Part shown: in pieces, positions 1 to 9,101 of the stretch
Layout: each line of letters begins with the position of its first letter
Position numbering within the stretch: the stretch's first letter is position 1
Program-made: the position numbers and the translations under genes
The notes under the pieces: model-generated
Database searches by the model: none
Seen by the model: only the letters and a program-made list of their open reading frames with translations
What the model was told of the DNA's origin: nothing
NCBI GenBank assembly: GCA_032095175.1
Contig: DAMCZI010000019.1
Span: forward strand, 30,046 to 94,045
Reading direction: 5' to 3'
Source of the DNA: DAMCZI01 sp032095175
Lineage (GTDB): Bacteria; Bacillota; Clostridia; Clostridiales; Caloramatoraceae
DNA length: 64,000 nucleotides

Positions 1-200
1 CAGAGCTTGTAGCAGCAGAAGGTGAAAAACTCCAATTCTTAATTAGAGTTGCATCAAGCCCAAGCCGCCGTTTTACACCAACACAACTTGTAGCCGCAAA
101 CCAAAGTGTAAGAGATACAATTTGCTGTCTTGGAGGACTTGAAAGTGCAATACTCAACAAGATAGCAGCAGGTACTTCTCTTATTAAAAGAGGATTTTAG
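1..200 (+). CDS. C-terminal fragment of an unidentified protein
   Basis: An open frame runs in from the left edge (codons beginning at base 3) and stops at TAG 198-200, giving about 65 residues that end in ...AAGTSLIKRGF. The start lies outside the window. I do not recognise the family: there is no obvious metal site, membrane segment or repeat, and there is a double cysteine (CC) in the middle of the fragment. It is followed at once by a strong terminator hairpin, so it is the last gene of its transcript and is not co-transcribed with the U32 peptidase gene downstream. Confidence 0.45.
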   Translation, partial: ELVAAEGEKLQFLIRVASSPSRRFTPTQLVAANQSVRDTICCLGGLESAILNKIAAGTSLIKRGF

Positions 201-233
201 TGAAAAACAAGTATTCTAATATGTAAGTTTTAG

Positions 234-287
234 AAATCCCCCCCTCTGCACTTATAAAATGATTGTTTTTGCAGAGGGGGGGATTTT
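234..287 (+). terminator. Strong intrinsic terminator hairpin
   Basis: A perfect 17-bp inverted repeat (234-250 with 270-286; arm AAATCCCCCCCTCTGCA) encloses a 19-nt loop and is followed by TTTT-type sequence. It closes the transcript of the truncated gene at the left edge. The arm begins with AAAT, so it could also work in the other direction. Confidence 0.8.
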
Positions 288-336
288 AAAGTATAGTTAA
301 AAACATAAGGAATGCTTAGTAAAAAACCTATTACAA

Positions 337-364
337 TTGAAGAATCTATTATTTAGTGTATAAT
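337..364 (+). promoter_or_regulatory. Sigma-A-type promoter for the U32 peptidase gene
   Basis: TTGAAG (337-342) and TATAAT (359-364) are separated by 16 nt, 45 nt before the start codon. A ribosome site AAGGGAGAG lies at 395-403. The promoter lies after the terminator hairpin, as expected for the start of a new transcript covering the U32 gene and probably mutS2. Confidence 0.6.
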
Positions 365-409
365 TTATAAATAGATGTTGCGGAATATTATTACAAGGGA
401 GAGATTATA

Positions 410-2788
410 ATGGTGGAATTACTGGCCCCTGCAGGAGACTTTGAAAGTCTAAAAGCTGCAGTTTTAAATGGAGCCAATGCGGTATACATAGGTGGAAAAA
501 GCTTTTCGGCAAGACAGTTTGCAAATAACTTTGATGATGATGAAATGGTGCAGGCAGTAAGGTTCTGCCATTCGTACGAAGTAAAACTCTACGTTACAAT
601 GAACACACTTTTGGACAACACAGAATTGGAGGGAGCAGTTTCCTATGCAGCTTTTTTACACAGCATAGGGGTTGATGCCATTATAATACAAGATATTGGA
701 TTATTGAAGGCTTTAAGAGAAAGCCTTCCTGACCTTGAGATACACGGAAGCACTCAGATGACAGCCCATAACCTTGAAGGAGTAAAGCTCCTACACGCTA
801 TGGGGGTTAAGAGGGTTGTGCTTTCAAGGGAATTAAGCATGGATGAAATAAGGTACATTACTAAGAATACACCTGCCGAAATTGAGATATTTGTTCATGG
901 CGCACTTTGCATAAGCTTTTCAGGTCAGTGCCTAATGAGCAGTATGATAGGTGGAAGAAGCGGAAACAGAGGGAAATGCGCTCAACCCTGCAGGATGCAG
1001 TACACAATTGATAATGGTGATAAGGCATATCTGTTAAGTCCTAAGGACTTATCCACCCTTGATTTTATAAGGGATGTAATAGATACAGGAGCAGTGTCCT
1101 TAAAGATTGAAGGGCGAATGAAAAGGCCGGAATATGTTGCAACCGTTGTTGGAGCATATAGAAGGGCAATAGATGGATTTTCAAAAAAGGATGACATTGA
1201 AAAAGTAACCCAGATCTTTAACAGAGGAGGCTTTACATCAGGCTACTTCAAGGAAAGACAGGGAAGAGAAATGATGAGCTATGAAAGGCCTAAAAACTGG
1301 GGCACCTATCTTGGAACAGTGGTTTCTGTTAAGGGAAAGTTTGCGTCAATCCTTCTTGAAAAACCATTGAGAGTAGGAGATGGAGTTGAGATATTTGGCA
1401 GAGACAAGGGTGCCCCTGTAAGCTCCATAAGGGTTAGTAATAGAGATGTAAAAGAGGCAGGATCAGGGGATACTGCAGCCATATATCTTGAGGGAGCCAG
1501 AAAAGGCGATAAAATATATAAATCCCTTGATTATAGGTTAATAAATGAGGCAGAGGAGAGCTTTAAGGGAAAGGATGTTTTAAAGGTAGCTGTAAAGGGA
1601 AGCTTTATTGCTCATTTAGGAAGTCCAATGAAGCTTGAAATAGATTATGCTAAGGATTCAATAAAGATTGAACTTACAGGCGATGAACCGGAAAAAGCAA
1701 TTAAAACACCAACTTCCATTGAAAAGGTAAAGGAATCCCTAATGAAAACAGGGGATACACCCTTCTATTTTGAAGACATTGATATAGAAATGGATGATGA
1801 TATTGCTCTTCCTGTTTCCAAGATAAATAAATTAAGAAGAGAGGGCTTTGAAAAGCTTTTAGATAAGCTTCAAAATAAAGAGGAACTTAAAAATGTAAAT
1901 GTAAATTTTAATACTATAAATAAGAAAGTAACACCTAAAATAGCTGTTAAAACAGGAAGAATCGATGTGGCAAAAAGCTGTATTGATGCAGGCTGTGATG
2001 TATTATACTTTGGTGGAGAAAGTCTTAGAATAAACTCTGGAAGTATAATGGATGTAATAGAATATGCAGGAGAAAGGACAAAGGTCTATCCATGGTATCC
2101 TGAGATAATAATGGAGGAATGGGATAAGCTTAAAAGTGAAGCGGATTCTCTATCCAATGGCGGCATTAAGGATGCATTGTGTGGAAACCTTGGATTTTAT
2201 AAGTACCTTCTTTCAAAGGGCTTTAATGTAACCCTTGACAGAGGCTTTAATATATTTAACTCTAAGGCCTGTGAAACCTTTGGAAATGATGGCTGTGTAT
2301 TATCTCCAGAGCTAACCTTCTCTCAGATTAGGGACTTAACATCAAAAACGGAAAGTAAAACCCTGGTGCAGGTACATGGAAGAATAAAACTAATGGTAAA
2401 CAGAAACTGTATAATGGGAAGCTCAAAGGGACATGGAAAGACAGGATGTCCAACACTTTGCGGCAATACTGAACATTATATCAAGGATAGAATGGGAGAG
2501 GAATTTTTAATTATAACTGATTTTTCCTGTAGAAGTCATATATACAATTCCAAGATATTATGTACAATAGAACATATGAGGGATATTTTAAGACTCAATG
2601 TTGACAATATACTCTTGAATTTTGTAGATGAATCTCCAAAAGAGGCAGCTCTTGCAGTTTTAGCCTATAAAGAAGGGCTGCAAAATTCAATTGATGGAAA
2701 TTACAAACCAGGGGAAATGGGTAACGAGCTAATTGAAGACTTAAAGGGAAGAATAACAAAGGGACACTTCTTAAGGGGTGTTGAATAG
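410..2788 (+). CDS. Peptidase U32 family protein (large, two-part)
   Basis: The 792-residue protein carries the U32 signature at about residues 160-178 (FVHGALCISFSGQC), followed by further cysteines (GNRGKCAQPC), the cluster that in this family binds an Fe-S centre or supports tRNA/rRNA hydroxylation. Its length, about twice that of a basic U32 protein, matches the long form with an added C-terminal domain (the DUF3656/RlhA-like type). Members such as RlhA and TrhP hydroxylate RNA bases, so true protease activity is uncertain. The second half repeats the barrel-like pattern (KTGRIDVAKSCIDAGCDVLYFGG) and holds a second Cys group near residue 690. The start ATG has a good ribosome site, and mutS2 follows after 17 nt, suggesting one operon. 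Confidence 0.88.
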   Translation: MVELLAPAGDFESLKAAVLNGANAVYIGGKSFSARQFANNFDDDEMVQAVRFCHSYEVKLYVTMNTLLDNTELEGAVSYAAFLHSIGVDAIIIQDIGLLKALRESLPDLEIHGSTQMTAHNLEGVKLLHAMGVKRVVLSRELSMDEIRYITKNTPAEIEIFVHGALCISFSGQCLMSSMIGGRSGNRGKCAQPCRMQYTIDNGDKAYLLSPKDLSTLDFIRDVIDTGAVSLKIEGRMKRPEYVATVVGAYRRAIDGFSKKDDIEKVTQIFNRGGFTSGYFKERQGREMMSYERPKNWGTYLGTVVSVKGKFASILLEKPLRVGDGVEIFGRDKGAPVSSIRVSNRDVKEAGSGDTAAIYLEGARKGDKIYKSLDYRLINEAEESFKGKDVLKVAVKGSFIAHLGSPMKLEIDYAKDSIKIELTGDEPEKAIKTPTSIEKVKESLMKTGDTPFYFEDIDIEMDDDIALPVSKINKLRREGFEKLLDKLQNKEELKNVNVNFNTINKKVTPKIAVKTGRIDVAKSCIDAGCDVLYFGGESLRINSGSIMDVIEYAGERTKVYPWYPEIIMEEWDKLKSEADSLSNGGIKDALCGNLGFYKYLLSKGFNVTLDRGFNIFNSKACETFGNDGCVLSPELTFSQIRDLTSKTESKTLVQVHGRIKLMVNRNCIMGSSKGHGKTGCPTLCGNTEHYIKDRMGEEFLIITDFSCRSHIYNSKILCTIEHMRDILRLNVDNILLNFVDESPKEAALAVLAYKEGLQNSIDGNYKPGEMGNELIEDLKGRITKGHFLRGVE

Positions 2789-2805
2789 AAAGTAGGGGGA
2801 TTTTT

Positions 2806-5178
2806 ATGAACGAAAGAACCTTCAGGGTTTTAGAATATGGAAAAATAACAGAGATGCTTTCAGTCAGAGCACAGTCATCCATGGGAAAAAAGCTGTGCCG
2901 TGAATTAAAGCCATCATCAAATCTTCTTGAGGTAAAGGAAAGACTTGATGAAACGAAGGAAGCAATGGAAGTTGTTTTAAAATGGGGAAGCCTTCCTTTA
3001 GATGGAATAAAGGATATAAGTGAAAGCATAAGAAAATCCAAAGTAGGATTTACTTTAAATCCAGGAGAACTTCTAGGGGTTAGTGATATATTAAGATGCT
3101 CAAGAAGACTTAAGGCATTTATGAGGGAGGGTTCAAAGGGAGAACTCTATCCTATTATATATGAAATAGTTGATTCTCTAATCGGAATAAAGACACTTGA
3201 AGAGGAAATTGAAAATGCAATAGTAAGCGATACTGAAATATCCGATAAGGCAAGTCAAAAGCTCTATGGCATAAGAAGAGCAATAAGGGATAAGAATGGA
3301 AAGATAAGAGACAGACTTCAATCAATGGTTCAAAGCTACTCAAAGTATCTTCAGGACCCAATAGTTACAATAAGGGGAGATAGATATGTTATCCCTGTAA
3401 AGTCAGAGTGCAAAGGAAGCGTACCTGGTCTTGTACATGACCAGTCCTCAAGCGGTTCCACACTTTTTATAGAGCCAATGGCAGTTGTTGAACTAAACAA
3501 TGAGATAAAGGAGCTTCTACTTAAGGAAAGGGAAGAAGTAGAGAGAATTTTATCAGCCCTTACTGCAAAGGTAGGAGAAAATGCTGACTTCCTTAAGGTA
3601 AATAACGAAAGCCTTGCATTCCTGGACTTTTTAATGGCAAAGGCTAAATTTGCATGGGATATTGAGGGAAGCATTCCAGAAGTAAATGACAGAGGAGTAA
3701 TAAACATAAGGGCAGCAAGACATCCTCTTATAAATAAGGAGGTTGTTGTTCCAATTGATATAAAGCTTGGTGAAACCTATAGTGCATTGGTTATTACTGG
3801 ACCAAACACAGGTGGAAAAACTGTAACACTAAAAACTGCAGGACTTCTAACCCTTATGGGTATGGCAGGACTTGCACTTCCATCAAAAGATAATTCTCAG
3901 ATATCTGTGTTTAACAATGTATATGCCGATATTGGAGATGAGCAGAGTATAGAGCAGAGCCTTTCAACCTTCTCATCCCATATGACAAATATAGTAGATA
4001 TTATAAAATGGGTTGATAAAAAATCCCTTGTATTAGTTGATGAGCTTGGAGCAGGAACCGACCCAACAGAGGGTGCTGCCCTTGCAATGGCAATACTTGA
4101 AAACATACACAGTAAGGGAGCAAGAATAATTGCAACAACCCACTACAGCGAGATTAAGGTATTTGCAATGGAGAAGGACGGCTTTGAAAATGCAAGCGTT
4201 GAATTCAGCGTTGAAACCCTAAGGCCAACCTACAGGCTTTTAACTGGAATACCAGGAAAATCAAATGCCTTTGAAATATCAAGAAGGCTTGGCTTAAGAG
4301 ATGATATCATAGAAGAAGCAAAAACTAAGATATCAAAGGATGCAGCAAAGTTTGAGGATGTTATACAAAACCTCCAGAATAAAACAACAGCTGTTGAAAG
4401 AGAGCTTGAGGAAACGGAAAGATTAAAAAGAGAAATATCCGAGCTTAAAAAGGAGATTTCTGAAAAGAAATATAAGCTTGATACCCAGAGGGATAAGCTT
4501 GTAAGACAGGCTCAGGAGGAAGCAAAGAAGCTGGTAAAGCAGGCAAAGGAAGAGGCAGACTATATATTAAGAGAAATGAATGAATTAAGAATGAAGGCCT
4601 CTGAAGCAGCATCAATAAGGGAAGCTGAGGAAGTAAGAAAGAAGCTTAAGGATAAGCTTGATACAATGGAGGTTAAGGATGTAGATACCCTTGAATACAG
4701 GGATGGAATGGTTCCTGTTGATAAGGTGAAGATTTCTGAAGAGGTATATGTAACAACCCTTAACCAGAAGGCAGTTGTAATATCAGAACCAGATTCAAAG
4801 GGTGAGGTAATGGTTCAGGTAGGAATAATGAAGATCAACGTTCCATTAAACAAGCTTATGAGGGATATTACCAAGAGAAAGGAAGCCAAAAAAACTGGAG
4901 GTGCCAAGATTGTAAGACAGAAGGTAAACAGCGTTGCATCCTCCATTGACCTTAGAGGACAGAACTTAGAAGAGGCTCTATACAATATAGATAAATATCT
5001 TGATGATGCTTACCTTGCAAACCTTGAAATGGTTACTCTAATCCATGGAAAGGGTACTGGAGTCTTAAGGGAAGGAATACAGTCCGCCCTAAGAAAGCAT
5101 CCATATGTTAAGAGCATAAGAACAGGAGACTTTGGAGAAGGTGGAAGCGGTGTAACCGTTGTTGAGATGAAGAAATAG
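2806..5178 (+). CDS. mutS2: Endonuclease MutS2
   Basis: This 790-residue MutS2 family ATPase binds branched DNA or collided ribosomes rather than acting in classical mismatch repair. The Walker A motif GPNTGGKTVTLK lies at about residue 332 and Walker B with the ABC-type DELGAGTDPTEGAAL at about 410-426. A long charged coiled coil spans about 520-630, and the C-terminal Smr nuclease domain (IDLRGQNLEEAL ... LIHGKGTGVLREGI) spans about 713-790. It lacks the N-terminal mismatch-recognition domain of MutS. Length and domain order are normal, so the gene looks intact despite a decayed extra copy of its 3' end directly downstream. It probably shares a transcript with the U32 gene. Confidence 0.96.
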   Translation: MNERTFRVLEYGKITEMLSVRAQSSMGKKLCRELKPSSNLLEVKERLDETKEAMEVVLKWGSLPLDGIKDISESIRKSKVGFTLNPGELLGVSDILRCSRRLKAFMREGSKGELYPIIYEIVDSLIGIKTLEEEIENAIVSDTEISDKASQKLYGIRRAIRDKNGKIRDRLQSMVQSYSKYLQDPIVTIRGDRYVIPVKSECKGSVPGLVHDQSSSGSTLFIEPMAVVELNNEIKELLLKEREEVERILSALTAKVGENADFLKVNNESLAFLDFLMAKAKFAWDIEGSIPEVNDRGVINIRAARHPLINKEVVVPIDIKLGETYSALVITGPNTGGKTVTLKTAGLLTLMGMAGLALPSKDNSQISVFNNVYADIGDEQSIEQSLSTFSSHMTNIVDIIKWVDKKSLVLVDELGAGTDPTEGAALAMAILENIHSKGARIIATTHYSEIKVFAMEKDGFENASVEFSVETLRPTYRLLTGIPGKSNAFEISRRLGLRDDIIEEAKTKISKDAAKFEDVIQNLQNKTTAVERELEETERLKREISELKKEISEKKYKLDTQRDKLVRQAQEEAKKLVKQAKEEADYILREMNELRMKASEAASIREAEEVRKKLKDKLDTMEVKDVDTLEYRDGMVPVDKVKISEEVYVTTLNQKAVVISEPDSKGEVMVQVGIMKINVPLNKLMRDITKRKEAKKTGGAKIVRQKVNSVASSIDLRGQNLEEALYNIDKYLDDAYLANLEMVTLIHGKGTGVLREGIQSALRKHPYVKSIRTGDFGEGGSGVTVVEMKK

Positions 5179-5203
5179 GAAGTAATCATATGTATACTTG
5201 AAT

Positions 5204-5365
5204 CTGTTACTCTAATCCATGGAAAGGGTACTGGAGTCCTAAGGGAAGGAATACAATCTACCCTAAGAAATCACCCCATATAAAGAGCGTGAGAATGGGG
5301 GATTTTGGAGAAGGTGGAAGTGGAGTGACAGATGTAGAAATGAAGAAATAGGAAGTGATCATATG
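5204..5365 (+). pseudogene. Decayed tandem copy of the mutS2 3' end
   Basis: Bases from 5204 repeat the end of mutS2 (5030-5195) at an offset of 174, falling to 173 after one deleted base. The copied stretch covers the Smr motif LIHGKGTGVLREGIQ, the mutS2 stop and the following GGAAGT.ATCATATGTAT. In the copy the frame hits TAA near 5281 and then shifts, so it encodes nothing useful. The repeat ends at the ribosome site and first codons of the DUF523 gene, so the event duplicated the mutS2/DUF523 junction. Confidence 0.9.
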
Positions 5366-5791
5366 TATATTGTTAGTGCATGCCTATGTGGGATAAACTG
5401 CAAATACAGTGGGGGAAATAACCTTGATGAGAGGGTTCTAAAGCTTTTTAAAGAAGGAAAAGCAATACCAGTTTGCCCGGAACAGCTTGGAGGTCTTGAA
5501 ACACCAAGGCCTCCTGCAGAAATAACTCTTGGTACCGCAAAGGATATACTTAATGGAAAGGGAAAAGTTCTGGACAAAAACGGCAGAGATGTAACAGAAA
5601 AATTCCTCAAGGGAGCCTATGAAACCCTAAGAATAGCAAAAGAAATTGGTGCGATGAAAGCCATCTTAAAGGCTAACAGCCCGTCCTGTGGTTGTGGAAA
5701 AATATATAATGGGGAATTCAATGGAACTCTGATAGAGGGAAATGGAATTACCGCAGAGCTTTTGAAGCAAAACGGAATTGATGTAGAATAA
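5363..5791 (+). CDS. DUF523 domain-containing protein
   Basis: The 142-residue protein matches the small DUF523 family by its cysteine-rich start (SACLCGINCKYSGG, Cys 7, 9 and 13), PVCPEQLGGLETPRPPAE in the middle and a C-terminal SPSCGCGKIYNGEF motif. The conserved cysteines suggest metal or Fe-S binding, but no reaction is established that I can state. The start ATG is preceded by GGAAGTGATC, which is inherited from the mutS2 3' duplication. It is followed by a terminator. Confidence 0.85.
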   Translation: MYIVSACLCGINCKYSGGNNLDERVLKLFKEGKAIPVCPEQLGGLETPRPPAEITLGTAKDILNGKGKVLDKNGRDVTEKFLKGAYETLRIAKEIGAMKAILKANSPSCGCGKIYNGEFNGTLIEGNGITAELLKQNGIDVE

Positions 5792-5810
5792 AGTGCCATC
5801 AGGCGCCGAA

Positions 5811-5857
5811 GAAAAGAGGAAGGATGTTCCAGTTGGAGCACCTTTCCTCTTTTCTCA
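5811..5857 (+). terminator. Intrinsic terminator after the DUF523 gene
   Basis: GAAAAGAGGAAGG (5811-5823) pairs with CTTTCCTCTTTTC (5842-5854), and an inner TGTTCC/GGAGCA stem extends the helix to about 20 bp. A short T-rich tail follows. A dispersed palindrome begins 13 bases downstream. Confidence 0.75.
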
Positions 5858-5869
5858 TCTCAAGATACT

Positions 5870-5958
5870 GGTGACAGGCTCTTGAGTTTTGAGTTATTTA
5901 ATCAAAAGCATCGTCAGATGCTTTAATTAAATAACTCAAAACTCAAGTACCTGTTACC
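5870..5958 (+). repeat. Dispersed palindrome, copy 1
   Basis: This 89-bp near-perfect inverted repeat begins GGTGACAGGCTCTTGAG and ends CTCAAGTACCTGTTACC. Its apex is AGCATC-GTCA-GATGCT (5907-5922). The arms differ only at scattered positions. It matches six other copies in the window and lies between a terminator and the next gene. The remainder of this gap up to 6084 shows only A/T-rich sequence and a short TACCTGGCACCTACC stretch resembling the end of another such element. Confidence 0.92.
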
Positions 5959-6084
5959 CAGACACTCCCCTTTTTAATTCCTAAAACTTACTTTCTGTCG
6001 TTTTACCTGGCACCTACCTTTGCATAGCCCATGAATTTTAGCAAATAATAGTTTTATAAGCAGCAACCAATTTTGAAAGGATGA

Positions 6085-7449
6085 ATGTACATGGGAAAAA
6101 GGAATAAGATTGTGAAAAATGTTAACCCAAACCTCCCCTTTTTAGAGGACGGAAAGGAACTAAAAAAGGATTTAGGATTTTCGGACGCAATGGCGATGGT
6201 AATAGGAATGGTAATAGGTTCTGGTATATTTTTTAAAGCATCAACAGTATTGAGAAGTACACAGGCTCCTGGACTTGCTATTTTAGCATGGATTGCAGGT
6301 GGAATTATAACCATAGCGGCAGGGCTTACAATGGCAGAAATAGCTACTGCAATACCTAAAACAGGAGGATTGTTTGTATACCTTAAGGAGCTTTATGGAG
6401 AAAGATGGGGATTCCTTTTAGGATGGGTACAGACCTTTATATATGTACCAGGAGCTGTTGCTGGTTTGGCTTTATATTTTACTACCCAATCCCAGTATTT
6501 TATACCAATGGGAAGAACAGTTCAGACAATACTTGCAATTTTTATAATAGTTCTGGTTGCAGGAATAAATATCATTTCTACTAAATTTGGGGGTAGAATT
6601 CAGGTTCTATTTACAATTGCAAAGCTTATACCAATAGCAGTTATAATAGCTATTGGATTTGCAAGGGGAACTGCTCATGAATTTACTCCAATGGTTTCAA
6701 GTGCCAGTACAGCAGCGGGTTTTGGGCTTGCAATGCTTGGAACACTGTGGGCATATGATGGTTGGATAAGCATAGGAAACATAGCAGGGGAGATGAAAAA
6801 CCCATCAAGGGATCTTCCAAAGTCTATTATAATTGGATTATCCATGGTTATTGTTGTTTATGTTTTAGTTAATCTTGCCGTATTTAACATACTACCTGCT
6901 GATGTTATAAAGGCTTCTCAAAAACCAGTATCAGATGCTGCAATGAGGCTTCTTGGTAAGGGAGGAGCGGCTTTTATATCAGCAGGTATAATGATTTCAA
7001 TATTTGGTGCCTTAAATGGATATTTGATGTCAGGTGCAAGAATACCCTTTGCAATGGGAAAGGATAAGCTGCTTCCGTACAGCAAATTTTTTGGAAAAGT
7101 TAGTAACAGTGGAACACCTGTAAACTCACTTATATTCGAGGCAGTCCTTGCATCCATATATGTACTTACAGGCTCTGCCGACAAGCTTACAGACCTTGCT
7201 ATATTTGTCCTTTGGATTTTCTTTGTAATGGGTGTTGCAGGAATTTTCATACTTCGTTCAAAGCATAATAATTTAGAAAGACCTTACAAGGTTCCGCTAT
7301 ATCCTATAATACCAATAATAGGGATAGTAGGGGGCGCATTTATACTGATAAGTACACTTATTACAAGCCCTTCAAATTCATTTTATGGAATAGGAATAAC
7401 CCTGTTAGGGCTGCCAGTTTATCAGCTTATTAAAAAAAGATACGCTTAG
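6085..7449 (+). CDS. APC-superfamily amino acid permease
   Basis: This 454-residue integral membrane protein has about 12 hydrophobic segments and the first-helix motif GMVIGSGIFFKAS of amino acid/polyamine/organocation transporters, followed by a typical long amphipathic first third (GGLFVYLKELYGERWGFLLGW). It probably exchanges or imports an amino acid across the cytoplasmic membrane; the substrate cannot be read from the sequence. A second in-frame ATG at 6091 lies at a better distance from GAAAGG (6075-6080) and may be the true start. It appears monocistronic, with no clear terminator before the next gene. Confidence 0.9.
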   Translation: MYMGKRNKIVKNVNPNLPFLEDGKELKKDLGFSDAMAMVIGMVIGSGIFFKASTVLRSTQAPGLAILAWIAGGIITIAAGLTMAEIATAIPKTGGLFVYLKELYGERWGFLLGWVQTFIYVPGAVAGLALYFTTQSQYFIPMGRTVQTILAIFIIVLVAGINIISTKFGGRIQVLFTIAKLIPIAVIIAIGFARGTAHEFTPMVSSASTAAGFGLAMLGTLWAYDGWISIGNIAGEMKNPSRDLPKSIIIGLSMVIVVYVLVNLAVFNILPADVIKASQKPVSDAAMRLLGKGGAAFISAGIMISIFGALNGYLMSGARIPFAMGKDKLLPYSKFFGKVSNSGTPVNSLIFEAVLASIYVLTGSADKLTDLAIFVLWIFFVMGVAGIFILRSKHNNLERPYKVPLYPIIPIIGIVGGAFILISTLITSPSNSFYGIGITLLGLPVYQLIKKRYA

Positions 7450-7560
7450 GTTGTCAAAATGTATCAAACCCCTATATGTATGAATATTATAAACTATCTA
7501 TTATATTGAGTTAAAATAGAATTCTTGTAGAGTATATAATCACATTTAGGGGGGAAATTT

Positions 7561-8700
7561 ATGATATATTTTGATAATGCGGCCACTACTTTTCCAAAGC
7601 CCAAAAGAGTAGGCAGGCGTATGAAACACTTTCTTGAAAGAAGCTGCGCCAATCCGGGAAGAGGTGGACATAAACTTTCAAGGATAGCAGGCAGGAAGGT
7701 AACTAAAGCAAGAAAAAATTTAGCTACATTTTTGGGAATAGAAGACCCCCTAAGGCTTATCTTTACATTTAACGATACACTAGCCCTAAACATGGGCATA
7801 CATGGAGTTTTAAGGCCAGGGGATCATGTAATAACAACGGTATATGAGCATAACTCAATACTTCGCCCCCTAATGAAGCTTTCGAAAACTGGTGTTGAAG
7901 TCAGCATATTGGATGGAAATATGAATGGGGAAATATCCTTAGAGCAGCTTATGAGTATGATAAAAGGAAATACCAAAATGGTAGCCCTATGCATTTCATC
8001 CAATGTTCTAGGAAACATACTTCCAGTAGCTGAAATAGGCAGGATTTGCAGAGAAACAGGTAAGCTCCTTCTTGTAGATGGTGCCCAGGGAATTGGCACT
8101 CTTCCAATTGATGTTGAAAAAATGTGCATAGATCTTCTAGCCTTTCCGGGACATAAGGGACTTTATGGTCCAATGGGTACAGGAGGCTTGTACATTGGAG
8201 AAAGAGCAAATGTTGATGATATAATACAGGGAGGTACAGGTACTGTGTCAGAAAACATTGAGCAGCCTGACACCTTTCCAGACAGATATGAAAGCGGCAC
8301 TTCAAATGCAGTGGGTATATGGGGACTAAATGCAGGCTTGGAGTTTGTAAAGGGGAAGGGTATTAAAAACATAAAGAAGCATGAAGATAAGCTTACTGAT
8401 ATATTGATTAAAGGATTATCCGATATAAAGGGTGTAAAGATACTTGGAGAGGATATGAAGGAGAGAATGCCTATAGTCGCCTTTAATATAGGTGATATGC
8501 ATTCAACAAAGGCTGCATCAATACTTGATAAAAAATATAACATAGCAACCAGAGGAGGACTTCACTGCGCAGGGCTTTTCCACAGGATGGCAGGAACGAT
8601 TAAACAAGGTGCAGTAAGAGTAAGTCCCGGATATTTCAATACAAAGGAAGAAGCCTATAAATTTATAAAAGCAGTTAGAGAAATAGCCAAAAAACAATAG
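7561..8700 (+). CDS. Aminotransferase class V / cysteine desulfurase-like protein
   Basis: The 379-residue PLP enzyme has the N-terminal YFDNAATTFPKP of the NifS/SufS group. VDGAQGIG (about residue 170) provides the PLP-binding aspartate, GHKGLYGPMGTGGLY at about 197-211 contains the Schiff-base lysine, and GLHCAGLFHR near 335 supplies a cysteine where the desulfurase nucleophile sits. Length and motifs fit the SufS/Csd-like family (EF2568 subfamily), which releases sulfur or selenium from cysteine or selenocysteine. No suf or isc partner genes are near, so the acceptor is unknown. The start is ATG with GGGGGGA just upstream. Confidence 0.88.
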   Translation: MIYFDNAATTFPKPKRVGRRMKHFLERSCANPGRGGHKLSRIAGRKVTKARKNLATFLGIEDPLRLIFTFNDTLALNMGIHGVLRPGDHVITTVYEHNSILRPLMKLSKTGVEVSILDGNMNGEISLEQLMSMIKGNTKMVALCISSNVLGNILPVAEIGRICRETGKLLLVDGAQGIGTLPIDVEKMCIDLLAFPGHKGLYGPMGTGGLYIGERANVDDIIQGGTGTVSENIEQPDTFPDRYESGTSNAVGIWGLNAGLEFVKGKGIKNIKKHEDKLTDILIKGLSDIKGVKILGEDMKERMPIVAFNIGDMHSTKAASILDKKYNIATRGGLHCAGLFHRMAGTIKQGAVRVSPGYFNTKEEAYKFIKAVREIAKKQ

Positions 8701-8718
8701 CCAAAATTTCTTCTTTAA

Positions 8719-8760
8719 AAGGCCGTTCCCAGAAGGTGCACCCTTCCTGGAACGGTCTTC
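8719..8760 (+). terminator. Intrinsic terminator
   Basis: AGGCCGTTCC pairs with GGAACGGTCTT around an inner CAGAAGG/CCTTCCTG stem, followed by CTTCTAT. It closes the class V aminotransferase transcript and directly precedes a dispersed palindrome. Confidence 0.75.
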
Positions 8761-8768
8761 TATCTAAA

Positions 8769-8857
8769 GGTGACAGGCTCTTGAGTTTTGAGGTATTTGA
8801 TCAAAAGCATCGCCAGATGCTTTAATCAAATACCTCAAAACTCAAGTGCCTGTTACC
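8769..8857 (+). repeat. Dispersed palindrome, copy 2
   Basis: This 89-bp inverted repeat belongs to the same family as 5870-5958. It begins GGTGACAGGCTCTTGAG, has apex AGCATC-GCCA-GATGCT and ends CTCAAGTGCCTGTTACC. Compensating changes (AGGTATTTGATC with the matching right arm) keep the arms paired, so the hairpin is more conserved than the primary sequence. Confidence 0.92.
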
Positions 8858-8943
8858 CAGACCGATCCCGTTTTAATTTTCAAAACCTACTTTTACAAAA
8901 TTATAAATTTAGAGCATGTTTAATTTCATATTTTTAATGAAGA

Positions 8944-8996
8944 GTTACTTTTTCAGAGGTCTCCCTATCACCTGGGGTGATGGGGGGACGGTTAAC
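8944..8996 (+). repeat. Second-type palindrome with GTTAC / GGTTAAC ends
   Basis: GTTAC at 8944 and GGACGGTTAAC at 8986-8996 enclose a CTATCACC-TG-GGGTGAT core hairpin. The GGGACGGTTA end resembles the hairpin at 23531-23563 (AGTAACCGTCCC / GGGACGGTTACT), suggesting a second small repeat family. Nothing else is evident in the 8858-9075 gap. Confidence 0.5.
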
Positions 8997-9075
8997 AACA
9001 AATCACTTAACATACTACTGCGAATCAACATTTTGCATCTATTGCAATACTAAGGATTTTATTATCACAGGTTTC

Positions 9076-9084
9076 TGGTATAAT
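9076..9084 (+). promoter_or_regulatory. Extended -10 promoter very close to the GNAT start
   Basis: TGGTATAAT is an extended -10 (TGnTATAAT). A transcript starting about 7 nt later would begin near 9091, only a few bases before the candidate starts GTG 9093, ATG 9096 and ATG 9102. The GGGTGA ribosome site at 9091-9096 would then be at the extreme 5' end. Confidence 0.5.
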
Positions 9085-9101
9085 AAAAATGGGTGATGAA
9101 A

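Noticed and set aside
5870..5958. Palindromic repeats as CRISPR repeats
   Set aside because: Copies are 2-11 kb apart, with no regular spacers and no cas genes.
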